Assembly (NCBI RefSeq): GCF_024345225.1
Contig: NZ_BROD01000001.1
Span: forward strand, 4,464,001-4,528,000
Direction of reading: 5' to 3'
DNA: 64,000 bases
DNA from: Clostridium sp. TW13
GTDB lineage: Bacteria; Bacillota; Clostridia; Clostridiales; Clostridiaceae
Positions 8,765 to 17,428 of the stretch are shown in pieces. The notes below the pieces were generated by a model. It was given only the letters and a program-made list of their open reading frames with translations, did no database searches and was not told where the DNA came from. Positions within the stretch are counted from its first letter, which is position 1. The number at the start of each line of letters is the position of its first letter. A program made the position numbers and the translations under genes.

Positions 8765-10111
8765 ATGAATTATTATGAACGGATACAAAAGGCAATAAAC
8801 TACATTGAAGAAAATTTAGAAGAAAAGATTACAATAAAGGAAGTGGCAAGAGAAGCATTTATGTCTGAATCAAATTTCTATCGTATGTTTTTAGCTATGG
8901 TTGGTTATTCAGTTAAAGAATATATTAGATTACGTAGGATTGATGAAGCAACACATGATTTAAGGTGTGAGGAAATGAGAGTTATTGATGTTGCTGTGAA
9001 ATACGCCTATGATAGTGTGGATGCTTTTTCACGAGCTTTCAAGAGTGCAACTGGTTTTTTGCCAAGTTCCTTTCATAATTCAAAACATGAATTTAATTTT
9101 GAAAGGATAGATATTATGGAAAAGAATTTTGAAACTCAAAACTCAAAGCATATGGAGGAGTATCCAGATATTAAGGTATTAAAAAACTTAGACCCTATGA
9201 AGGTTGCATATTATTGTTATTATGGAGAAAATCCAGAGGATCATGCTTTTGGAGTTATAAAAGAATGGCTTAATAAGAATAAAATAGATGTGAATAAATC
9301 TGGGTGCCGTATATTTGGTTACAATAATCCAAATCCTTCATCACCAGGGCAGAAGGAATATGGTTATGAGGTTTGTATAACAATTGATGATAGTCTTGTT
9401 GTAGAGGATGAGAAGGTAAAAACAAAAAATTTGGATGGTGGTTTATATGCTGTTATAGGAATAAAAAGAAGTGAAGATATTGGTTTGGAAATCATGAAGG
9501 GCTGGCAAAGGTTTAATAAATGGATGAAGGGCAGCAAATATGTTTATGGTGGACATCAATGGTTAGAAGAACATCTTGGCTTTTCTGAAGATGGTGAGCA
9601 TATAGGTGGCGTGGATTTATATATGCCAATTGCTGAAAAGAAAGAATTTAATACTGCCAAAGAATTTGAAAATGTAGATTCAATGTATGTAGCTTCTTAT
9701 ACAGTTACAGGCAGGAATGCAGAGGAGAGAGCAAGAAAATATTTTTTTGACTGGTCAAAGAAACAGAATTTATTTGATGATGGAGTTAAGCATAGATTTT
9801 TTGCTTATTATAATTTTGAGAAAATAGGGCATAAGGATTTCTTCTATACAATTAATGTAACAGTAGATAAGGAATTTATAACAAAGGATGAGAATGTAAA
9901 ATTAGATCAATTTCAAGGTGGTTATTATGCCACAATAAAATCTAAATATAAATACAACATACAAGCATGGGGAGAGTTTATGGACTGGGTAGCAAAGAAT
10001 GAAGAGTATACATTTGGAGACTACTGGTTCTTTGAAGAATATTTAATTGATGAGCCAGGTATTGATTTAGATACAGATATGATTTTGCATATGCCAGTAA
10101 AACAAAAGTAG
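8765..10111 (+). CDS. AraC-family regulator with two GyrI-like effector-binding domains
   Basis: A 448-residue regulator. Residues 1-105 are an AraC double helix-turn-helix (EKITIKEVAREAFMSESNFYRMF, then IDVAVKYAYDSVDAFSRAFK). Residues about 130-290 and 300-446 are two related effector-binding modules; both contain a LDGGLYAV or FQGGYYAT strand, a W-rich helix and an end like DLYMPIAEK or ILHMPVKQK. Such GyrI-like domains bind small, often lipophilic ligands. Most family members carry a single module, so a duplication is likely. The ribosome site is AAAGGAG. The gene is monocistronic with a terminator; targets are unknown. Confidence 0.85.
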   Translation: MNYYERIQKAINYIEENLEEKITIKEVAREAFMSESNFYRMFLAMVGYSVKEYIRLRRIDEATHDLRCEEMRVIDVAVKYAYDSVDAFSRAFKSATGFLPSSFHNSKHEFNFERIDIMEKNFETQNSKHMEEYPDIKVLKNLDPMKVAYYCYYGENPEDHAFGVIKEWLNKNKIDVNKSGCRIFGYNNPNPSSPGQKEYGYEVCITIDDSLVVEDEKVKTKNLDGGLYAVIGIKRSEDIGLEIMKGWQRFNKWMKGSKYVYGGHQWLEEHLGFSEDGEHIGGVDLYMPIAEKKEFNTAKEFENVDSMYVASYTVTGRNAEERARKYFFDWSKKQNLFDDGVKHRFFAYYNFEKIGHKDFFYTINVTVDKEFITKDENVKLDQFQGGYYATIKSKYKYNIQAWGEFMDWVAKNEEYTFGDYWFFEEYLIDEPGIDLDTDMILHMPVKQK

Positions 10112-10134
10112 ATAAAGTAATTCTACTTAATTTT

Positions 10135-10165
10135 AAAGGGAGTTCATATAAGAAACTCCCTTTTT
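10135..10165 (+). terminator. Intrinsic terminator after the AraC-type gene
   Basis: Perfect 10-bp arms AAAGGGAGTT and AACTCCCTTT followed by TT; the A-tract and T-tract flanks could also serve the opposing small gene. Confidence 0.9.
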
Positions 10166-10206
10166 AAACAGTGTAATGTTATAGATACGAGGTTATAATT
10201 AATCTA

Positions 10207-10413
10207 TTATAGCAACTCTTTTAATTCAAGACATTTTTTATACATAGGATCAAATTCACAACCACAATTGCCACACTCTCTGTCAGCCTGTTCCACAGCT
10301 TTGATTAAATCTTCTTTTGATCCGTTACCATCAAGGTATGCCTTTGAAGGAATAGCAATTAAATCCCAACCAGATTCAGCGAATTTTTTTAAAATTACTT
10401 TTAATTCATCCAT
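10207..10413 (-). CDS. Small cysteine-containing hypothetical protein
   Basis: A 68-residue soluble acidic protein with no recognised family. Its second half holds a Cys cluster, CGNCGCEFDPMYKKC, which could bind a metal or form disulfides. A good AAAGGAGA ribosome site lies 7 bases ahead of the ATG, which supports a real gene. It stands alone, convergent with the AraC-type regulator. Confidence 0.7.
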   Translation of the reverse strand: MDELKVILKKFAESGWDLIAIPSKAYLDGNGSKEDLIKAVEQADRECGNCGCEFDPMYKKCLELKELL

Positions 10414-10965
10414 AATAAATCTCCTTTAAATTTTATAGTGAAAGCATCAATGTTTAATAAGTAACTAAATATTTTTAAGTTGTGTTATATTATAAAAGCT
10501 TATTTACTCCATTATATAAATTTATGAAATTTAATTCAAGTATTTAACATTAATACATGATATTTGAGCTATATCTTTAAAATTCATGAAGAAAGGTTCT
10601 ATTTAAAATATGTTATAATTAATTGATAAAGTAAGATTAAGTATATGTGTGAATAAATTACATAGTCTGTTTACTGTACTTTCGATTGATGAGAAATACT
10701 ATTTGGAACTTAAATATAAACCAAATATCATTGCACTTATTTGTGTATTACCTACGATAAATAATACAAGTAGCTTTAAAAAGGATAAATAGAAAAGAAT
10801 AGTGTGATTAAGAAATAAATTTATAGGTTATGAGAGAATGGTGAATAAAGTTAAGGGGCTCTAGAAGGAAAAGAGACTAAAGTAATGGAGAATAGAACTT
10901 TAACATGCATAAAAAAAATAAAAACGCACATGCTAGAAAAAGATATTTGCTTGGAGGAATTTTAT
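10414..10965. other. 552-base intergenic region before the amidase gene
   Basis: Very AT-rich. It contains a 47-codon GTG-started frame at 10649-10792 without a convincing ribosome site, and an in-frame upstream extension of the amidase from 10885 that lacks both a ribosome site and signal-peptide sense. No repeat, terminator or structured RNA was recognised. Confidence 0.4.
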
Positions 10966-11673
10966 ATGAATAAGATAAAAAGAATAGCAATAGCTTTTTT
11001 TAGTTTGTTTTTTTTAGCAACCAATATTATGGGCACTGAGGTTTTTGCAACAGAAGATGTAACCTCAGGTCAGTACATTATACTTATAGATCCTGGCCAT
11101 GGTGGGATAGATGGCGGAGCTGTAAGTAAAACTGGAACTTTGGAGAAGGATATAAACTTGCAAATCTCCTTAAAGCTTAAAGAAAAATTACAAAATCAAA
11201 AGTATAAGATATTTATGACAAGAGAAGCTGATGAAGGATTATATGATAAAGGGAGAACTGTAAGAGAGAAAAAGGTTCAAGATTTAAATAAGAGAGTTAA
11301 AATGAAAGAGGAAACAGGATGTAATATCTTTATCAGCATACATCAAAATATGTTTCCACAAGCTAAGTATAAAGGATCACAAGTATGGTATGCTTCTAAT
11401 GAGGATAGCAAGTTGTTAGCAGAAATAACTCAAGAAAGTTTACAGACAAATGTTGATCAAACCAACAAAAGACAGTGCAAGCCAGCAGGAAATATGTATA
11501 AAATACTAAGAAATGATGATAAATGTTCTTCTATAATAGTGGAATGTGGATTTATGTCAAATTATGAAGAAGAGCAGCTTTTAAAAAATGATGCTTATCA
11601 ACAGAAAATTGTAGATGCTATAGTAAAGGCTGTAGATAAGTATGCAGAAACCAAAAATTTAAAGAAAAATTGA
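10966..11673 (+). CDS. Secreted N-acetylmuramoyl-L-alanine amidase (Amidase_3)
   Basis: A 235-residue exported zinc amidase that cuts the bond between N-acetylmuramic acid and L-Ala. The ATG at 10966 follows TTGGAGGAA and starts directly with a signal peptide (residues 1 to about 28). The zinc ligands are visible as His45 in IDPGHGG, Glu60 in TLEKDINL and the His of FISIHQN, with the catalytic Glu in IIVECGFMSN. No wall-binding domain is present, so this is a minimal catalytic protein, similar in make-up to clostridial CwlD-like enzymes. A role in sporulation or general wall turnover cannot be decided here. Confidence 0.88.
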   Translation: MNKIKRIAIAFFSLFFLATNIMGTEVFATEDVTSGQYIILIDPGHGGIDGGAVSKTGTLEKDINLQISLKLKEKLQNQKYKIFMTREADEGLYDKGRTVREKKVQDLNKRVKMKEETGCNIFISIHQNMFPQAKYKGSQVWYASNEDSKLLAEITQESLQTNVDQTNKRQCKPAGNMYKILRNDDKCSSIIVECGFMSNYEEEQLLKNDAYQQKIVDAIVKAVDKYAETKNLKKN

Positions 11674-11702
11674 TATTTCCTGGGGAATATCAATTTTTCT
11701 TG
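11669..11702 (+). terminator. Intrinsic terminator overlapping the amidase stop codon
   Basis: Arms ATTGATATTTCC and GGAATATCAAT, then TTTTTCTT. The TGA stop lies inside the 5' arm. Confidence 0.85.
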
Positions 11703-11707
11703 TCAAG

Positions 11708-11736
11708 TTAGTAGCTATTATAGCTGCTAATTTTTT
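11708..11736 (+). terminator. Second terminator downstream of the amidase
   Basis: Arms TTAGTAGCTA and TAGCTGCTAA (one T-G pair), loop TTA, followed by six T residues. Tandem terminators follow this gene. Confidence 0.8.
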
Positions 11737-11807
11737 ATAAGGAGAAGCTTGAGTTTGTTTGGAATACCTTGTGTGAAATTTCTATTAAATTTCATCTATA
11801 ATATGTG

Positions 11808-11827
11808 GCTAGTTTATATAAACTAGC
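11808..11827. repeat. 20-bp perfect palindrome between convergent genes
   Basis: GCTAGTTTATATAAACTAGC lies two bases beyond the stop codon of the minus-strand gene. It may act as a transcript-end hairpin, but neither side carries a clean T-run. Confidence 0.5.
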
Positions 11828-11829
11828 TC

Positions 11830-12612
11830 TTATTTATTTGCAAATGTATAACTAATATTTTTAGGGAGAAGTATCCAGTAAGTTTTTCCTTTTAGGAATG
11901 TAGCTGGAGAGTTATTTTCAAAAATAAAGTTTTTACCATCCCAAAGGAAATTTTGGCGTTTCCCATTGCTAAATAAGGTTGCTTTAAAACTATTCTTATA
12001 GAAGCAGTCGAGAGTTGAATCATTATCTAAATATTGAACGACTACATTGGAATATTTCACATCATCATTTGATAGAGAGAACTTATCTAATGTAGTACCA
12101 GCAAACTTTTTATAGTAGCCATTATCATAAGTAAAACTAGTTACATTATCATCATTATAGTATATATATATTGTACCATTATCTAAAGTCATGCTAGTTT
12201 CCTTGAAACTTAGATCATCTATAAAGTTAATTTTAGGAAAGGCAGTAGTATTTATTTTGCTTAAGCTAGAAATACCATCTTTTACTTTAATGGTTTTATT
12301 AAAAACATAAGCACTATAATCAATTGCAGTTGTTTGTGAGTTGTATTGTTCCATGATTATATCTGCAGATTCTACATAAGGCAACTTATTAAATTCATGG
12401 CAGTCATAGTCTATTTTAGATAGTATTGGATTAGCGTTAGAAACATTAAAAGGTTCTCCAGTGATTGGAGAAACATTAATAGCATTGTTAGGAATTCTAT
12501 GGGAATTTTTATTTTGATGAATTATATATATATCATAAAATATTAGTCCAAGTAGGATAACTATAAGAATGTAGGTGACTATTTTGATGAACTTGATTGA
12601 GGTTTTATTCAT
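11830..12612 (-). CDS. Membrane-anchored DUF3048 (YerB)-like protein, divergent
   Basis: A 260-residue protein with one N-terminal membrane segment (about residues 10-30) and an extracytoplasmic remainder. SPITGEPFN followed by ESADIIMEQY resembles the NPLTGLP and QADIVYE signatures of DUF3048. The C-terminal half (NVVVQYL, NGKRQNFLWDG and FLKGKTYWILLPK) matches the second DUF3048 subdomain. It lacks the lipobox Cys of YerB lipoproteins and is shorter than usual. The function of the family is unknown, probably envelope-associated. A ribosome site (AAGGAGAG) precedes the ATG. Confidence 0.6.
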   Translation of the reverse strand: MNKTSIKFIKIVTYILIVILLGLIFYDIYIIHQNKNSHRIPNNAINVSPITGEPFNVSNANPILSKIDYDCHEFNKLPYVESADIIMEQYNSQTTAIDYSAYVFNKTIKVKDGISSLSKINTTAFPKINFIDDLSFKETSMTLDNGTIYIYYNDDNVTSFTYDNGYYKKFAGTTLDKFSLSNDDVKYSNVVVQYLDNDSTLDCFYKNSFKATLFSNGKRQNFLWDGKNFIFENNSPATFLKGKTYWILLPKNISYTFANK

Positions 12613-12751
12613 TACACTCTCCTTGAAAAATATTACTTATTAAATTATTATGTTGTTTAAAATAAATTATGATTAACTTTTGAATTAAGTAAAGACTGAA
12701 AAATTAAAAAAGTATATAATGATATTAGAATAAAAAATTGGGGGGAGTAGG

Positions 12752-13594
12752 ATGAAAAATATTCATGTTTCGAAGATAATAGAGAGCGTAAAGGATTGTT
12801 GTATTAAGGCTAATTACTATCTAACAGAGGATGTAAAGCAAAAAATAATTTCTGCGAAAGAACAAGAAAAATATCCATTAGCTAAAGAAGTTTTAGGGGA
12901 CATAGAGGAAAACTTTAAAATAGCAGAAAAAGGAGTACTGCCTTTATGCCAAGATACAGGGATGACTTGTGTATTTATAGAAATTGGTCAAGATGTACAT
13001 ATTGAAGGTGGCAGCTTAGAAGCAGCAATTAATGAAGGCGTTAGACAGGGATATGCTGAAGGATATCTTAGAAAATCAGTAGTTGCTGATCCTTTATTTA
13101 GAAACAATACTGGTGACAATACACCAGCTATAATTAATTATGAGATTAAGGAAGGAGATAAGCTTAGAATCCTTATAGCTCCAAAGGGCTTTGGATCAGA
13201 AAATATGAGTGCAATAAAGATGCTTAAACCTTCTGATGGAGTAGAAGGTGTTAAGGAATTTATCATTAATACAGTTAAGGAAGCAGGACCTAATCCTTGT
13301 CCACCAATTATAGTGGGAGTTGGCATTGGCGGAACTTTTGAAAGAGCTGCTTTATTGTCTAAAAAAGCTTTGCTTAGAAACTTAAATGAAAGCAATAGTA
13401 ATGAATATTATAAAACTTTAGAAGAGGAACTTTTAGAGAAAATAAATTCTCTTGGTATAGGTCCACAAGGCTTTGGGGGAAGACATACTGCATTAAAGGT
13501 TAATATAGAAAATTATCCTACTCATATTGCAGGTTTACCTGTGGCTGTAAATATAAGCTGTCACTCATTAAGACATCATGAAATTATATTATAA
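12752..13594 (+). CDS. Fumarate hydratase, class I, alpha subunit (4Fe-4S)
   Basis: A 280-residue alpha subunit of a heterodimeric iron-sulfur hydro-lyase; fumarase (fumarate to malate) is most likely, L-tartrate dehydratase is the alternative. Three Cys residues expected to hold the 4Fe-4S cluster are seen in LPLCQDTGM (Cys66), GPNPCPP and ISCHSLRHH. GGSLEAAINEGVRQGYAEGYLRKSVVADP is typical of the family. The ribosome site is a strong GGGGGGAG. The beta subunit follows 15 bases later, so the two are co-transcribed and co-translated. Confidence 0.9.
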   Translation: MKNIHVSKIIESVKDCCIKANYYLTEDVKQKIISAKEQEKYPLAKEVLGDIEENFKIAEKGVLPLCQDTGMTCVFIEIGQDVHIEGGSLEAAINEGVRQGYAEGYLRKSVVADPLFRNNTGDNTPAIINYEIKEGDKLRILIAPKGFGSENMSAIKMLKPSDGVEGVKEFIINTVKEAGPNPCPPIIVGVGIGGTFERAALLSKKALLRNLNESNSNEYYKTLEEELLEKINSLGIGPQGFGGRHTALKVNIENYPTHIAGLPVAVNISCHSLRHHEIIL

Positions 13595-13609
13595 TTGGAG
13601 GATTTAGAG

Positions 13610-14173
13610 ATGGTTAAGAAGTTACAAACACCACTAACTGAAGCTAAAACTCAAACATTAAAAGCTGGCGATAAGGTTTTATTAAGTGGATATATATATA
13701 CAGGTAGAGATGCAGCTCATAAAAGATTAAAAGAGCTATTGGATAAAGGGGAAAGGCTCCCTTTTGATGTGCAGGATGCTACAATTTATTATGTAGGGCC
13801 AACTCCAGCTAAAGAAGGTAATGTTATAGGTTCTGCAGGGCCTACAACCAGTTATAGAATGGATGCCTATGCACCAGCCTTAATTGATAAGGGATTAAAG
13901 GGAATGATAGGCAAGGGAAAGAGAAATGATGAAGTTATACAAGCTATCATAAGAAATAAAGGTGTGTACTTTGGAGCAATAGGTGGAGCAGCAGCACTAA
14001 TTGCATCTTGCATTAAAGAATCACAGGTGATAGCTTATGATGATTTAGGGACAGAAGCTGTAAGAAAATTATATGTAGAGGATATGCCTTTGGTTGTGAT
14101 AATAGATAGCGAAGGTAATAACCTATATGAAATTGGAAAGAAGACATATTTAGAAAGCTTTGTTGATGGATAG
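13610..14173 (+). CDS. Fumarate hydratase, class I, beta subunit
   Basis: A 187-residue partner of the preceding alpha subunit. The swivelling C-terminal fumarase domain is recognised by AGDKVLLSGYIYTGRDAAHKR, VGPTPAKEGNVIGSAGPTTSYRMD and GKGKRND. The ATG at 13610 has GGAGG eight bases upstream; the in-frame TTG at 13595 overlaps the ribosome site and is not preferred. In many bacteria alpha and beta are fused; here they are split, as is usual in anaerobes. A terminator at 14201 closes the operon. Confidence 0.9.
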   Translation: MVKKLQTPLTEAKTQTLKAGDKVLLSGYIYTGRDAAHKRLKELLDKGERLPFDVQDATIYYVGPTPAKEGNVIGSAGPTTSYRMDAYAPALIDKGLKGMIGKGKRNDEVIQAIIRNKGVYFGAIGGAAALIASCIKESQVIAYDDLGTEAVRKLYVEDMPLVVIIDSEGNNLYEIGKKTYLESFVDG

Positions 14174-14200
14174 TTATCCAATTATTGTAGATAAGAAAAG

Positions 14201-14235
14201 AAGCGTCAATCCTTAGTGGATTGGACGTTTTTTTT
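14201..14235 (+). terminator. Terminator of the fumarase operon
   Basis: Arms CGTCAATCC and GGATTGGACG (one bulged base) followed by eight T residues. Confidence 0.88.
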
Positions 14236-14486
14236 CATGCGTAAAACAGTGGGTACATCTTTAATATTATATTTACATAAATTTAAATATATGTTAATGA
14301 GAGGATATGAGTTTTGTAGTTGAAGTGGTTTAAATGACTGTGAAAACAATTCATATATAATGTATGGTTATACATATAGAGTAACCAACTCAATTACCAG
14401 TTATGAAAACAATTTATTTGTGTCTAGATATGGTAAGTTAAAGGATTAGGATATGTTGTGTAGTATATAAAAACTTTGAATAATAC

Positions 14487-14531
14487 AAAAACCATGCATA
14501 CAGAGAGATTCGTCTATTATGCATGGTTTTA
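14487..14531. terminator. Hairpin upstream of the yitT end, likely bidirectional terminator
   Basis: Perfect arms AAAACCATGCATA and TATGCATGGTTTT with A-tract and T-tract on opposite sides lie between the fumarase operon and the convergent YitT gene. The rest of the 429-base gap (14174-14602) holds nothing else recognised. Confidence 0.75.
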
Positions 14532-14602
14532 TTTATGTTGTATTAAATAAATATATGTTTTACTATAGCATACTGCAACTTAGTTTTATGTAGATGCTAG
14601 TT

Positions 14603-15460
14603 TTATAAATTTTTAAAGCCCTTTCCCCTAACTTCTGATACATCTACTACAGTAACAAAAGCCTTTGGATCTATTAAATAAATTGTTCTTTTAAGTTCAA
14701 TCATTTGTCTAGGAGTGAGTATACAATAAAGCATCTTCTTCTGACAATGAGTGTATTCACCTTCTGCTGCTAAGGAAGTAATACCACGATGAAGATGATT
14801 TATTACATAATCAATAACTTCGCCTTCCTTTTCAGTGATTATAAACAATAGGTTTTTATTGCTAAGGCCTTTAATTACTCTATCTATAACAGCACTTTGA
14901 ACGAACATTGAAATCAAGGTGTATAATGCTCTTGGAAGTCCAAAAAGTACTGCACCAACAGCAACTATAATTAGGTTAAGAATAAACCCAAGCTTTCCTA
15001 TATTAAAATTAGAATATTTTTTTCTAATCAACATAGTTATTATATCTGTTCCACCAGTGGAACCATTTCTTGAAAAAACAAGTCCATATCCTAGTCCACA
15101 GGCAACACCACCATAAATACAATAAAGAAGATTATCATTAATATTTATTACATGTGAAAAAGGTTCTGTGATTAATAAGGATAAAGATAAGGCTACCATG
15201 CCAATTGCAGAATATAGTGTAAACTTCTTATTTAATTTAAGATAGCTGACTATAAATAAAGGCAGGTTTATTAAGAAAACAGTGAATCCAGCCTTAAAAC
15301 CAATTTTGTATTGTAAAATAAGTGCCACACCTGTAGCTCCACCACTAAGAAGTTTAGCATGACTTAAGAATGAGTTAACTCCGATGGAAGCAATAAAAGT
15401 GCCTAGTATAATCATAAGGATGTCGATAAAAACGTCTTTTTTTGATTTTAAATAATGCAT
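14603..15460 (-). CDS. YitT family membrane protein (DUF161 plus DUF2179)
   Basis: A 285-residue protein with five or six membrane segments in residues 10-200 (GTFIASIGVNSFLSHAKLLSGGATGVALIL and SRNGSTGGTDIITMLIRKKY are family hallmarks) and a soluble C-terminal DUF2179 domain (ITSLAAEGEYTHCQKKMLYCIL). The molecular function is not established; some members have been linked to transport or stress tolerance. The ribosome site TAGGAGA precedes the ATG. It appears monocistronic. Confidence 0.85.
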   Translation of the reverse strand: MHYLKSKKDVFIDILMIILGTFIASIGVNSFLSHAKLLSGGATGVALILQYKIGFKAGFTVFLINLPLFIVSYLKLNKKFTLYSAIGMVALSLSLLITEPFSHVININDNLLYCIYGGVACGLGYGLVFSRNGSTGGTDIITMLIRKKYSNFNIGKLGFILNLIIVAVGAVLFGLPRALYTLISMFVQSAVIDRVIKGLSNKNLLFIITEKEGEVIDYVINHLHRGITSLAAEGEYTHCQKKMLYCILTPRQMIELKRTIYLIDPKAFVTVVDVSEVRGKGFKNL

Positions 15461-15710
15461 AATTTTTTCTCCTAAGAAAAATAATTTTAATTAAAAAACA
15501 TTGATTTTTTCTTCCCTAAACAATTATATACAAATTGAAAAGAAATTAAAATCAAGCTATATGCCGTAATCTCATTTTACAAGTTTTTATTCACTTTCTA
15601 ATATAGTTTGCTATGTTTTTCGTTATTTTATGTAGAATTTGAAATTTGGTCAATAATATAGTTATGTGGACACTAAATTCAGAATGCATTAGAATTAATA
15701 TTAAGATCAA

Positions 15711-15855
15711 GTGAAACTTGATTCAGGTGTGGGGTGTTCACCATCTGAATCTTAGTTGAACTTACACCATCAAGGGGTACCTCGTCTAGGAGCGTGCAGC
15801 CGTTATCTCCAACATAAAGAAGTTGGAGTATTACGACTGCTAGTTATCGGATAAA
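15711..15855 (+). repeat. Hairpin-rich element, copy 1 (variant with internal insertion)
   Basis: About 145 bases. It starts GTGAAACTTGATTCAGGTG and ends ATCGGATAAA, as does copy 3 at 57566. A first hairpin (GATTCAGGTG.GG / CC.CATCTGAATC) is followed by a second (CTCCAAC / GTTGGAG). Relative to copy 3 this copy replaces a TCC by about 23 bases around GGGGTACCTCG, which destroys the outer TTATCC/GGATAA stem. It ends 26 bases before the start codon of the TPR gene, so it probably forms part of that 5' leader. Inferred to be a relic of an IS200/IS605-like or related RNA-encoding mobile element. Confidence 0.65.
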
Positions 15856-15881
15856 TAAGTAAGAAGCAAGGAGAATAAATC

Positions 15882-16580
15882 ATGGGAATAAAGTTACCAG
15901 GGACACAAAGAAATAAGACTATATTATTGGTTATTTGTACAATTATTGCTGTTGGAATAATTATAAATGAGGCAATAAAAAATAATAAGGATACTAATGT
16001 TGTAGAGCAATCTAAAGTGAAAATAGAGCAACAAACAAAGAATTCAGAAATAAGTGCAAACAAAACAGAGGTTTCTATAGATGAAAAAACTAAAAAACTT
16101 GATGAAGAATATAGCAAAGCTTTTGAATTATTTCATTCTAAAAAATATGATGATGCTATAAATATTGCAAATGAGATAATAAAAGAAGACTCTAAAAATT
16201 ATAAGGCTTATAATATAAGAGGAATTGCAAAAGCTTATAAAAATAGAAATTTGGATGAAGCACTTGCAGATATAGATAAGTCTTTAGAGATAAAAAATGA
16301 TTATGGATATGCAAGGTTTAATAAAGGGCTAACATATGAACTTCTTGGAAAATATGATGAGGCATTAACTTGGTACAACAAAGATTTAGAAGTTGAAGAA
16401 TATGTGTGGACATATTATGGAATGGCCAGCATATATGGACGAAGAGGAGATGTTGATAATACAGTGAAGTATCTTAAGATGGCTATAGACAAGGATTCAG
16501 ATGTAAAAAAAGCTGCTAGAGATGAAGAAGATTTTAATCCTGTTAGGAATAGTGATGCATTTAAGAATTTAGGAATCTAA
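15882..16580 (+). CDS. Membrane-anchored tetratricopeptide repeat protein
   Basis: A 232-residue protein. One N-terminal membrane helix (residues about 12-30) is followed by a charged linker and three or four TPR units over residues 75-220 (for example YNIRGIAKAYKNRNLDEALADIDKSLEI and ARFNKGLTYELLGKYDEALTWYNKDLEV). It is probably a scaffold for protein contacts on the outer face of the membrane; partners are unknown. A good GCAAGGAGAA site precedes the ATG. The repeat element copy 1 lies immediately upstream. Confidence 0.8.
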   Translation: MGIKLPGTQRNKTILLVICTIIAVGIIINEAIKNNKDTNVVEQSKVKIEQQTKNSEISANKTEVSIDEKTKKLDEEYSKAFELFHSKKYDDAINIANEIIKEDSKNYKAYNIRGIAKAYKNRNLDEALADIDKSLEIKNDYGYARFNKGLTYELLGKYDEALTWYNKDLEVEEYVWTYYGMASIYGRRGDVDNTVKYLKMAIDKDSDVKKAARDEEDFNPVRNSDAFKNLGI

Positions 16581-16608
16581 AAATAAATAACAAGTACAAA
16601 TATGCGTT

Positions 16609-16645
16609 GCATATGAACCTATTTGCGTTTAGATGTCGTAGTAAA
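16609..16645 (+). repeat. Two-copy intergenic motif, copy A
   Basis: This stretch beginning GCATATGAACCTATTTGC and continuing TTTAGATGTC matches 56747-56783 at most positions, with differences scattered as single bases. Both copies lie upstream of a gene start (97 and 60 bases). Function unknown; a conserved leader RNA motif or a worn repeat are possible. Confidence 0.45.
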
Positions 16646-16741
16646 ATAAAACATAAAGAATATTTTAATAAAAACTTAATTTTTAAATTCATCTTTTGTT
16701 ATTTTTATAAGATATGATTTAACTATGGGGGGGCATAAAGT

Positions 16742-17428
16742 ATGTATTCAATATTAGTTGTAGATGATGAGAAAGAAATTAGAGATGCTATAGAGATATA
16801 TTTAAGAGGCGAAGGCTATAAAATATTTAAAGCTGGAGATGGCCTAGAAGCATTAGAAATTCTAGAAGAGAATGAGATTCATGTAATGATTCTAGATGTA
16901 ATGATGCCAAAGCTAGATGGAATAAGAACATGTTTGAAAATTAGAGAAAATAACAATATACCTATAATAATGTTATCAGCAAAAGGTGAAGATGGAGATA
17001 AAATATTGGGATTAAATATTGGTGCTGATGATTATATGACCAAGCCTTTTAATTACTTAGAATTAGTTGCAAGGGTTAAATCGCAATTGAGAAGATATAA
17101 TAAGCCATTAGTTGAAAACAATAATGGGAATGTTATTAACATAAGAGATCTAAGAATATTTACTGATTTAAAGAAGGTAGAAGTTAGAGGTGAGGAAATC
17201 AGACTAACGGCTACAGAATTTAAAATTATAGAGTTACTTGCAAAAAATCCTGGCAGAGTTTTTTCTATAGATGATATATATGAGAGGATATGGGGAGAAC
17301 CACTATATAAGAGTGATAATACAGTAACAGTTCATATAAGAAGGATAAGAGAAAAGATAGAGATAAATACAAAGGAACCTGAATATATAAAGGTGGTGTG
17401 GGGGATTGGATATAAAATCGATAAGTAA
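16742..17428 (+). CDS. OmpR/VanR-type response regulator
   Basis: A 228-residue DNA-binding response regulator. The receiver domain (residues 1-115) has acidic Asp8 and Asp9, phospho-acceptor Asp52 in MILDVMMPK and Lys in DDYMTKPF. A winged-helix output domain (about 130-226) ends with TVHIRRIREKIE and VWGIGYKI. It is activated by the histidine kinase whose gene overlaps its 3' end. The ribosome site is an unusually G-rich ATGGGGGGGC stretch. Confidence 0.93.
   Translation: MYSILVVDDEKEIRDAIEIYLRGEGYKIFKAGDGLEALEILEENEIHVMILDVMMPKLDGIRTCLKIRENNNIPIIMLSAKGEDGDKILGLNIGADDYMTKPFNYLELVARVKSQLRRYNKPLVENNNGNVINIRDLRIFTDLKKVEVRGEEIRLTATEFKIIELLAKNPGRVFSIDDIYERIWGEPLYKSDNTVTVHIRRIREKIEINTKEPEYIKVVWGIGYKIDK

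Noticed and set aside
10649-10792. 47-codon GTG-started frame between the small Cys protein and the amidase
   Set aside because: No convincing ribosome site, no recognisable family, and composition like other non-coding AT-rich sequence here.
10885-10965. 27-residue N-terminal extension of the amidase
   Set aside because: The ATG at 10966 has GGAGGAA upstream and starts straight into a signal peptide; the extension would bury it.
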